A DNA stretch of 12,448 bases from Desulfatitalea sp. (GTDB lineage: Bacteria > Desulfobacterota > Desulfobacteria > Desulfobacterales > Desulfosarcinaceae): assembly GCA_013041835.1 (NCBI GenBank), contig JABDRH010000630.1, forward strand, positions 1-12,448, given 5' to 3'. The notes beneath the pieces were generated by a model. That model saw only the letters and a program-made list of their open reading frames with translations, ran no database searches and was not told the origin of the DNA. The translations under genes were made by a program, and so were the position numbers. Each line of letters starts with the position of its first letter. Positions within the stretch are counted from its first letter, which is position 1. Shown piece after piece: positions 6,936 through 12,448 of this stretch.

Positions 6936-8741
6936 GTCATCGAAAAGGGCTGCACTTGCTTCAACGGTCAATCCATCATTTTGGCGCAGCCTTATTTCCA
7001 GGCCGTTGATTTTGGGCAGCTCATAGGCGTAGTAGAATTGCAGCGTCGTCATCTTCCCATTGTAAAAGCGTTCATCCTTGGCACTGCATTTGTCATTCAG
7101 GGCGCTTTGAAGGGCGACTCCCTGCACCAACCACTGCCAGGCGATACAAATGATGCCGAAGTATTCCAGGTACAAGGTCGCGTCGGCCAGGTAAGTCTCA
7201 TCACCTTTTTCCAGGCGCACCTTGTGAAGGTGATCGGTCAAGCCAGATAAGCGCGACATGGCATCCTTCAACGGATCGGCGTACGGGATAAGGTTTGAAT
7301 AGCCGCGGGCGGCCGTGATGGTTTTTTCGACCTCATCGAAATAGAGCCGGATGGCGCGGCCATTGTTCATGACCACTTTGCGGCCCAGAAGATCCATGCC
7401 GTGGATGGCCGTGGTGCCTTCATGGATGGGGTGAATGCGACAGTCCCGGTAGTATTGCTCCAAGGGATAATCGTCGCAGAACCCGGAGCCGCCGAAGCAT
7501 TGAAGGCCCTGGCTGATGGAAAGAATCCCCATTTCGGATGGATAGGTCTTCAAAACGGGGGTCAAAAGATCGAGAAGCAAGCCATAGGGTTCGGTATCCG
7601 CGTGCCCATTGAGCGCTTTTTCCATGTCCACGTACTTGCTGCATTGCATGGCCAAAGCAAGGGCGCCTTCAACGATCGCCCGTTGGAAAAAAAGCATCCG
7701 TTTAACATCGGCATGCTCGATGATGGCCACCTGCGGCAAGGCGGGATCCTTTTGTCCGGTCTTGCGGCCCTGCTTGCGCTCCTTGGCGTATGCCAAGGAG
7801 GCGTAATACGCCGCGGTCGCCATGGCCGTCGCGCCGAGGCCGACGCCGATGCGTGCTTCGTTCATCATCTGGAACATGTATCGAAGGCCATGGTGCGGCT
7901 CGCCCACCAAATAGCCCCGGCAGGCGTCATTATCGCCGAAACTCAGTTGGGCGATGGGGCATCCCCGATAGCCCAATTTATGATACACGCCCGAGGTGTT
8001 GACATCATTGAAGGTAAGCGTTCCGTCATTTTCCACGCGTTTTTTAGGCACCACGAAAAGTGAGATGCCCTTGACCCCTGCAGGTGCGCCATCGATCTTG
8101 CCCAGCAATAAATGCACGACATTGTCCACGGCGTCGCTGTCGCCGGCGGAGATAAAAATCTTTTGGCCTCGGATCTGGTAGTGCCCGTCGCCGGTGGGCG
8201 AGGCTGTCGTGGTGATATCGGAAAGGGAACTGCCGGCCTCGGGCTCGGTGAGGGCCATGGTGCCTTGCCAGATGCCCTCTCTTAATTTCGGCACGTACCG
8301 GTCGTAAAGCGCCTTGCTGCCGAAGCTCTCGATGAGCCGTGCGGCGCCGTCGCTCAGTCCCGGGTAGGCGGCGGCCGAATAGTTGGCCGCCATAAAGATG
8401 AACTGGCAGGCATTGGCGATCATCAAAGGAAGCTGTTCGCCATCCAGGTCATAAGGGACGATCGTGGAGATCCAGCCGCCGCCACCGAATTCCCGAAGGA
8501 TTTTCCTCACATCGGCGTGCACCTTTATCGTGCCGTCCCGCAGTTCCGGGGGCTCGCGGTCCATCTGCTCAAATATCGGCCATAAAAGGTCCCTGGCAAT
8601 TTTGCCCGCCGATTTGAGCACCAGATCGAAACTCTTCCGGTTGTGCGCTTCATAGTAATTGTATTGGGTCAAGGCGTTCACATCAAACGCTTCATACAAC
8701 AAGAATTTCAGATTGCGTTCGCTGTAGAATTTTTTTGCCAT
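6933..8741 (-). CDS. Acyl-CoA dehydrogenase, FadE5-like with C-terminal extension
   Basis: 602 residues, longer than the ~380-400 of short/medium-chain acyl-CoA dehydrogenases and typical of the FadE5/AcdA-like group with an extra C-terminal domain. It would oxidise an acyl-CoA to the 2,3-enoyl-CoA using FAD and pass electrons to an electron-transfer flavoprotein. The flavin/substrate segment MALTEPEAGSS is at 162-172. The catalytic base is Glu441 in IHEGTTAIHGMDLLGRK, equivalent to the YEGT motif. QCFGGSGFCDDYPLEQYYRD upstream is the usual flavin-contact region. The extension after about residue 470 carries helices rich in Tyr and Leu. The ATG has AAGGAGA (8754-8748) about 6 bp upstream; this ribosome site touches the end of the repeat element that separates it from the MaoC gene. 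It is the last gene of the minus-strand cluster. Substrate unknown. Confidence 0.94.
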   Translation of the reverse strand: MAKKFYSERNLKFLLYEAFDVNALTQYNYYEAHNRKSFDLVLKSAGKIARDLLWPIFEQMDREPPELRDGTIKVHADVRKILREFGGGGWISTIVPYDLDGEQLPLMIANACQFIFMAANYSAAAYPGLSDGAARLIESFGSKALYDRYVPKLREGIWQGTMALTEPEAGSSLSDITTTASPTGDGHYQIRGQKIFISAGDSDAVDNVVHLLLGKIDGAPAGVKGISLFVVPKKRVENDGTLTFNDVNTSGVYHKLGYRGCPIAQLSFGDNDACRGYLVGEPHHGLRYMFQMMNEARIGVGLGATAMATAAYYASLAYAKERKQGRKTGQKDPALPQVAIIEHADVKRMLFFQRAIVEGALALAMQCSKYVDMEKALNGHADTEPYGLLLDLLTPVLKTYPSEMGILSISQGLQCFGGSGFCDDYPLEQYYRDCRIHPIHEGTTAIHGMDLLGRKVVMNNGRAIRLYFDEVEKTITAARGYSNLIPYADPLKDAMSRLSGLTDHLHKVRLEKGDETYLADATLYLEYFGIICIAWQWLVQGVALQSALNDKCSAKDERFYNGKMTTLQFYYAYELPKINGLEIRLRQNDGLTVEASAALFDD

Positions 8742-8752
8742 GCAGAGTCTCC

Positions 8753-8915
8753 TTAGGGTTCACGCAAAAATAAATTTACATTCTTAGGTGTTGAGGCGCT
8801 CACCCGGCAAGGCACAAAATTTAAAGAATATCGAGATATTCTGTATTTTTGTAACGCAGCCGGGTGAGATGGATCGGCGCATAAAAATGTGACGTTATTT
8901 TTGCGCGAGCCCTTA
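8753..8915. repeat. 163-bp MITE/REPIN-like inverted-repeat element between MaoC and dehydrogenase genes
   Basis: The ends are 36-bp inverted repeats (8753-8788 and 8880-8915) identical at 28 of 36 positions. Inside are two perfect palindromes: CTCACCCGGC (8799-8808) with GCCGGGTGAG (8859-8868), and AGAATATC-GA-GATATTCT (8825-8842). The whole can fold as one long stem. The right end overlaps the MaoC TAA stop (8913-8915) and the left end overlaps the ribosome binding site of the dehydrogenase. There is no coding capacity, so it is a non-autonomous element or a structured intercistronic RNA. The right arm is nearly identical to the repeat at 6897-6935. Confidence 0.75.
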
Positions 8916-9371
8916 CGTCACCGGCTTCCTTCCGGATAGCAGGCGGGCAATGAACGTCACCACGGTTTCTTCTTTTTGGTTCATGGTTTTATATTCGTAG
9001 ACGACAATCCCCCTGGCTTCGTCTTTTTCGATAAGCTCGACCACCTCGACTTGGGTGCGGATCGTGTCTCCTATTGTGCATGGCGCGGTGAATTTCACGG
9101 ACTCCATGCCATAGAAGGCAATAAAGCTTTTGGGTGTGATCACATGAAGCCCGAGCCTGAAAGGCAGCGCCAAGCCAATGCTCAGGGTCAGCATGCCATG
9201 CGCGATCCGTTCTCCGAAATTACTGTTTTGGGCATATTGCACATCCGTGTGCAGCGGGTGCCAATCTCCGGTCAATGCCGCATACGCGTGAATATCCGAT
9301 TCGGTCACCGTTCGCGCGGGCGATACGAACGTTTCGCCGACCCGATAATCTTCAAAATATTCTTTTTCCAT
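8913..9371 (-). CDS. MaoC-type hot-dog (R)-enoyl-CoA hydratase
   Basis: 152 residues from the chosen start. The single hot-dog fold protein would add water to a 2-enoyl-CoA, the step after the dehydrogenase. The hydratase motif is visible: TGDWHPLHTD with candidate catalytic Asp36 and His41, followed by FGERIAHGML (52-61), the usual MaoC signature. I chose the ATG at 9371 because GGGGA (9381-9377) lies 5 bp upstream; an in-frame ATG at 9383 would add four residues (MGTN) but has no clear ribosome site. It lies 86 bp after the CrtC-like gene and its stop codon is inside the repeat element that precedes the dehydrogenase gene. In steroid side-chain degradation an equivalent hydratase prepares the substrate for an Ltp2-DUF35 aldolase, a useful parallel here. 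Confidence 0.9.
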   Translation of the reverse strand: MEKEYFEDYRVGETFVSPARTVTESDIHAYAALTGDWHPLHTDVQYAQNSNFGERIAHGMLTLSIGLALPFRLGLHVITPKSFIAFYGMESVKFTAPCTIGDTIRTQVEVVELIEKDEARGIVVYEYKTMNQKEETVVTFIARLLSGRKPVT

Positions 9372-9457
9372 GTTCGTCCCCATGATGTCGTGTTGTCCGC
9401 GCGAAATTTTGCGGCCTATGGATCATCTGCCTGGTATCCGGTTTGCCCGTCACGTGC

Positions 9458-10480
9458 TTACAAAATGATGTATTCGTGCAAAAGTTCTCCTTTCGCATGT
9501 TCTTTTACACCATCAATCGTGATGTCCATGGTGTAGTCGGCAATGAAACGGAAATAGTATTGACCGCGCTCGGCGGTGCTGGGCAATTTCATTTTTTCAG
9601 CGATGCGCTTGGATGCGATGACGATGTGGGCTTCGAGCCCTTCCACCGCGGCGCGCAAAACGAGTCGGTTTGCATAGGCCTGGTTGAAAAAAGGTTCGGT
9701 TTGGATATCCCCCGGTTCAACGACGAGCCGGTTGGTGGACAGAACGATCTGCCCGTCGCGCATGACCAAAAACGGATTCACTTTCGGCATCGACGCTTGA
9801 TGGGGGACAACGTTCGCGTATACGATACAAAATTTCTCGTCACGGATTCTCCCCCAATACCAGTAGTCGAAAAATCGGCGCATCGCGCCTTTGCCCCAGT
9901 TGTGATCGTGGTACCCATGCCCCTTGACCTGTATCTCACCTTCTTTCAAGAACAATCGGCCCTTTATGTTTCCGGCCGGAACCGGGACCGACCAGCCGCT
10001 GGAATGACCGGTCTCTTTGTCCAAATAGATCAATCCGGTTCCGGGTTTCCACGAGGGAACCGTCTTCGTCAGTTTTAAATGCGCGCCGAGGCTTCCGATT
10101 TTGATGAACGTCTCGTAGTAATCCCCCATGTCCTTGATATAATTCCCGCCCATTTTTACATCACAGTAATCGGGATGGGCAAATGCATCCTGGGGCTTGA
10201 TCATCTCGTAGCGTTCTTGTTTCGTGCCGTCCGGCTTATAGATAAAAAATTGGATGGTCGGAATCATCGGCATCAGGAAGACATTTCGGAAATGGAAGGT
10301 CAATACAAAGTGATACCCGTTGTCAAAGGCGGCGTCCAGGTACCACCATTCGTAGTATTCCTGTTCATTGGCGAACATATGAGACCCGTCGTCACAGGGC
10401 TGGTATCGGGTTTGCCCTCTTTGCGAGGCCAGCTTGCCGTCGAACAGGGCCAGGTAGTGTTCCGGCTTTATGGTTGCCAC
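9458..10480 (-). CDS. CrtC/AttH lipocalin-like protein (hydratase- or isomerase-like)
   Basis: 340 residues. The protein has the hallmarks of the CrtC/AttH (hydroxyneurosporene synthase-like) family: YYEWWYLDA (42-50), GHGYHDHNWG (187-196) and an aromatic FFDYWYWGRI (203-212). Both halves look like lipocalin-type beta barrels. CrtC itself hydrates an isolated double bond of a carotenoid to give a tertiary alcohol; relatives act in other terpenoid and polyketide pathways, so the reaction here is open. There is no signal peptide. The start is GTG at 10480: a strong AAGGAGG precedes it by 5 bp and overlaps the TAA stop of the DUF35 gene upstream (TAAGGAGG), implying translational coupling. Its place inside a CoA-ester operon suggests an isoprenoid-like or polycyclic substrate. 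Confidence 0.85.
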   Translation of the reverse strand: MATIKPEHYLALFDGKLASQRGQTRYQPCDDGSHMFANEQEYYEWWYLDAAFDNGYHFVLTFHFRNVFLMPMIPTIQFFIYKPDGTKQERYEMIKPQDAFAHPDYCDVKMGGNYIKDMGDYYETFIKIGSLGAHLKLTKTVPSWKPGTGLIYLDKETGHSSGWSVPVPAGNIKGRLFLKEGEIQVKGHGYHDHNWGKGAMRRFFDYWYWGRIRDEKFCIVYANVVPHQASMPKVNPFLVMRDGQIVLSTNRLVVEPGDIQTEPFFNQAYANRLVLRAAVEGLEAHIVIASKRIAEKMKLPSTAERGQYYFRFIADYTMDITIDGVKEHAKGELLHEYIIL

Positions 10481-10490
10481 GCCCGCCTCC

Positions 10491-10955
10491 TTATCCGACC
10501 GGTTCGAAATGGTCGATATCCAACATGGTCCCTTTGGGGTCGCGGTTGAATACCGGTCGCATTCTCATCCCGATCTTCAGCGCGTCGTAATCCACGCCGC
10601 CGATCAGATGCGCCATGCCGCTGCCGGCACCGTCGAGCCGGATCACGCCGTAAATCAAGGGCCCCTTTTTGGGGTGTACCGGTTCCTCGTATGCAATTCG
10701 GGTAAAGGTTTCCAGCGTGCCTTCAGGTCCGATGACCACCAGGTCTTTCTCCCCGAGCATGGAAAAACACCGCCCGCAGGTAGATCGGGGCGGCCAATAG
10801 ACTTTGTCGCAGGTCTCGCACCTTACCCCGGTGATTTTCCGTTCTTTGCCGAGAAGCTCGTAGAATCGGCCGCCGATCTGTCCCACGTAGTACCTGCACT
10901 TGGCGACAATTTGCTGGTCCACTTCAAAGGGACCGTAAGTGTCCTGCTGCGTCAT
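10491..10955 (-). CDS. DUF35 Zn-ribbon/OB-fold protein, the unpaired fourth copy
   Basis: 154 residues. The Zn ribbon has Cys46, Cys49, Cys60 and Cys63 (CX2CX10CX2C, with VYWPPR between), and the OB-fold carries GVIRLDGAG, GMRMRPVF and DIDHFEPV. Of the four copies it shares the CGRCF ending of the ribbon with the first (1474-1935). The ATG has AAGGAGA about 6 bp upstream. It follows another DUF35 gene, so two DUF35 genes lie in tandem next to only one visible thiolase-like gene. Its partner could be a thiolase-fold protein elsewhere, or the tandem pair could form a heteromeric complex with protein 3. It is translationally coupled to the CrtC-like gene downstream. Confidence 0.9.
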   Translation of the reverse strand: MTQQDTYGPFEVDQQIVAKCRYYVGQIGGRFYELLGKERKITGVRCETCDKVYWPPRSTCGRCFSMLGEKDLVVIGPEGTLETFTRIAYEEPVHPKKGPLIYGVIRLDGAGSGMAHLIGGVDYDALKIGMRMRPVFNRDPKGTMLDIDHFEPVG

Positions 10956-11043
10956 GCCATCTCCTTTGCGTCCATCCGGTCAACCCTTGGGTTTCCTTGC
11001 GGCGGCATCCATCGACTTCTTTGCGGGTTGCGCCATGAGCATA

Positions 11044-11532
11044 TCATCCCTCGATGGGATCAAAGTAGAGAATATCGCTCAAATCGCCAATCCGATCTTG
11101 CTTTGGCCGCAACACCACTCGCACGCGCATGCCGATCTTGATGGTTTCCAGGTTGGCAGCCGGGTTGATCATGTGGTCGACCCCGGAATCGCATCCATCC
11201 AGTTTCACGGTGCCGTAGGCAAACGGCGGTTGATGCGGTTTGCCGGTCGTCGGGTCGGTCAACGGCATGTGCATCGTGGTAAACCCTTTGAGCACACCCT
11301 CATTGCCCAGTTCGACCCAGGTTTCATTTTTCACGTGGCACACGGCGCAAACCACCCTCGGCGGAACTTGCACCCGCCCGCAAGCCGGACACTGAATACC
11401 ATAAAAGACGCCATTATCGCGCATTTCAATCAAAAACTTCGATAGGTATTTTCCGGCCGCGAACCGATATGGCACATCCACGGTGATGGGTATGTTGGGT
11501 GACTCCTTTTTGAAATCTTGGCCCGGCATCAT
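11044..11532 (-). CDS. DUF35 Zn-ribbon/OB-fold protein, partner of thiolase-like protein 3
   Basis: 162 residues from the chosen start. Zn-ribbon cysteines are at 48, 51, 62 and 65 (CX2CX10CX2C, with VQVPPR between), followed by an OB-fold (YGTVKLDGCDSG, GMRVRVVL, DILYFDPIEG). The second half of the ribbon reads CAVCH, different from the CGxCF of the other three copies. AGGA lies 4 bp before the ATG at 11532 and 7 bp before the adjacent ATG at 11529, so either may be used; a GTG at 11547 is also in frame. The gene begins about 30 bp after the thiolase-like gene, consistent with one transcript and a physical pair like BbsA-BbsB. Confidence 0.88.
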   Translation of the reverse strand: MMPGQDFKKESPNIPITVDVPYRFAAGKYLSKFLIEMRDNGVFYGIQCPACGRVQVPPRVVCAVCHVKNETWVELGNEGVLKGFTTMHMPLTDPTTGKPHQPPFAYGTVKLDGCDSGVDHMINPAANLETIKIGMRVRVVLRPKQDRIGDLSDILYFDPIEG

Positions 11533-11560
11533 TTTTTCCTTTCTCACCCCTTGCGATCGA

Positions 11561-12448
11561 TTAATCGTCCGTACTGTCCGAGAGCGCCACCAGGACTGTC
11601 CAGTTCGTGCCTCCGTAAGCGGTGGTCAAAGCTCTGCGCACGTTCCTGGGAATCTGGTGACCGCCGGCGTCCCCACGGATCTGCAGTGCAGCCTCCCAGA
11701 CCCGGAGCATCGCCGAGGCGCCGATACAGTTGGTGGCCAAAACGCCGCCGGAAGGATTGACTGGAATAGGACCATCAATCTGTGTTTTTCCCGCTTCGAT
11801 GAGTTTGTACCCCTGGCCCGGACCACACAACCCCAGATCTTCGTACCACACCAGTTCAGCCCAGGTGGCCGGTTCATATACCTCAAACACGTCAAAGTAC
11901 TCAACGGGATGGGTCACCCCCAGCTTTTTGTATATGCGACCGGCCGAGGTCTTTGAAAAGATGGGTCTTGTGGTGGCGACATCCCGCCAATCATATTCAA
12001 ACTGCTCATTGTGGGCCGTATCCATGGCGCGTATCCAGACGGGATGCTTGCATCGATCCCGAGCCGTTTTCTCATCGCTCAGAATCATGGCGCATGCCCC
12101 GTTGGAGGCCGGACACATGTCCAAGAGACGGATGGGATATGCGAGCATGCGTGAGTCGAGCACATCTTGTATATCAATATCGAGCTTGAGATGGGCGTAT
12201 TGGTTCTTTCGGGCGTTTTGCCTGGACTTGACCGCCACCATCGCGGAATGCTCTTCCTTGGCGCCATGAACCGCCATGTAGGAGGCGCCCATCATGGCAA
12301 AGTAGCCCACCGCGGCGCCGGCCATGGACCGGCCGAACAGCGGATGGGCCACGCCACTAAGTATGGCGCCCGTATCCCCCTCTTCCTGTTTTTCGAACCC
12401 GATGCAAAGCACTTTGTCGAAAAGACCGCTGGCCACGTGGTGCGCGCC
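11561..12448 (-). CDS. Thiolase-fold protein 3 (SCP2/lipid-transfer type), N-terminus cut by window edge
   Basis: 295 C-terminal residues are visible; about 90-100 N-terminal residues, including the nucleophile region, lie beyond the right edge. The visible part starts near HVASGLFDKVL, which is the same sequence as in protein 2 (98-108). The NEAF-equivalent is YEPA, GLCGPGQGY follows, and the C-terminal loop reads VNPSGGVLATNCIGA, so the usual GHP is TNC as in protein 2. The C-terminus (AYGGTNWTVLVAL) lacks the Cys-X-Gly of classical thiolases. It is the first visible gene of the minus-strand cluster, followed by its probable DUF35 partner. It is a close paralog of protein 2, suggesting duplication between the two clusters. 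Whether its active-site Cys is present cannot be seen here. Confidence 0.9.
   Translation of the reverse strand, partial: GAHHVASGLFDKVLCIGFEKQEEGDTGAILSGVAHPLFGRSMAGAAVGYFAMMGASYMAVHGAKEEHSAMVAVKSRQNARKNQYAHLKLDIDIQDVLDSRMLAYPIRLLDMCPASNGACAMILSDEKTARDRCKHPVWIRAMDTAHNEQFEYDWRDVATTRPIFSKTSAGRIYKKLGVTHPVEYFDVFEVYEPATWAELVWYEDLGLCGPGQGYKLIEAGKTQIDGPIPVNPSGGVLATNCIGASAMLRVWEAALQIRGDAGGHQIPRNVRRALTTAYGGTNWTVLVALSDSTDD

Noticed and set aside
6853..8915. CRISPR-like array, because of repeated ~39-bp units.
   Set aside because: Copies are too far apart, inverted and associated with stop codons; there are no regularly spaced spacers and no cas genes.
10980..11042. A 20-residue minus-strand frame (MLMAQPAKK...) in the gap between the tandem DUF35 genes, starting 1 nt after the preceding stop.
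   Set aside because: Too short to support, without a ribosome site of its own; the Ala/Lys-rich composition might equally be spacer DNA. Ribosome profiling or conservation would be needed.

Overview
The window looks like a chromosomal segment of an anaerobic, acyl-CoA-metabolising bacterium, most plausibly a Desulfobacterota (deltaproteobacterial sulfate-reducer-like) lineage. This is inferred from the gene content: several thiolase-fold/DUF35 pairs, an FadE5-type acyl-CoA dehydrogenase with a C-terminal extension, and a PEP-CTERM surface protein with a VPVPGA-type sorting tail. No taxonomic marker gene is present, so the placement is tentative.

Layout. The left edge carries the N-terminal two thirds of an AMP-forming acyl-CoA synthetase on the minus strand. 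It is divergent, across a 380-bp promoter region, from a plus-strand cluster: DUF35 protein, thiolase-like protein, second thiolase-like protein, second DUF35 protein (1474-4812). A compositionally different AT-rich stretch follows. It holds an attC-like (integron recombination site-like) hairpin, a PD-(D/E)XK nuclease-like gene (5132-5758), a hairpin region and a minus-strand PEP-CTERM protein gene (5955-6593). From 6933 to the right edge a second cluster runs on the minus strand, in transcription order: thiolase-like protein (5' end cut off), DUF35, DUF35, CrtC/AttH lipocalin-type protein, MaoC-type enoyl-CoA hydratase, acyl-CoA dehydrogenase.

How the genes may work together. An acyl-CoA synthetase, a flavin acyl-CoA dehydrogenase and a MaoC hydratase would activate, desaturate and hydrate an acyl chain. 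The two thiolase-fold proteins whose nucleophile region is visible appear to have Gly where the catalytic Cys should be, and each lies close to a DUF35 Zn-ribbon/OB-fold partner. That resembles the steroid side-chain aldolase Ltp2-ChsH2(DUF35) more than a classical thiolase. No 3-hydroxyacyl-CoA dehydrogenase is visible in the window, as expected if C-C cleavage is retro-aldol. The CrtC-like protein suggests an isoprenoid, steroid-like or otherwise unusual substrate. All of this pathway reading is inference.

A family of about 40-bp palindromic repeats recurs at 1123-1164, 6853-6935 and 8753-8915. The last two sites are paired inverted copies (REPIN/MITE-like) that flank the acyl-CoA dehydrogenase gene. 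The stop codons of both the MaoC gene and the dehydrogenase gene lie inside the repeat ends.
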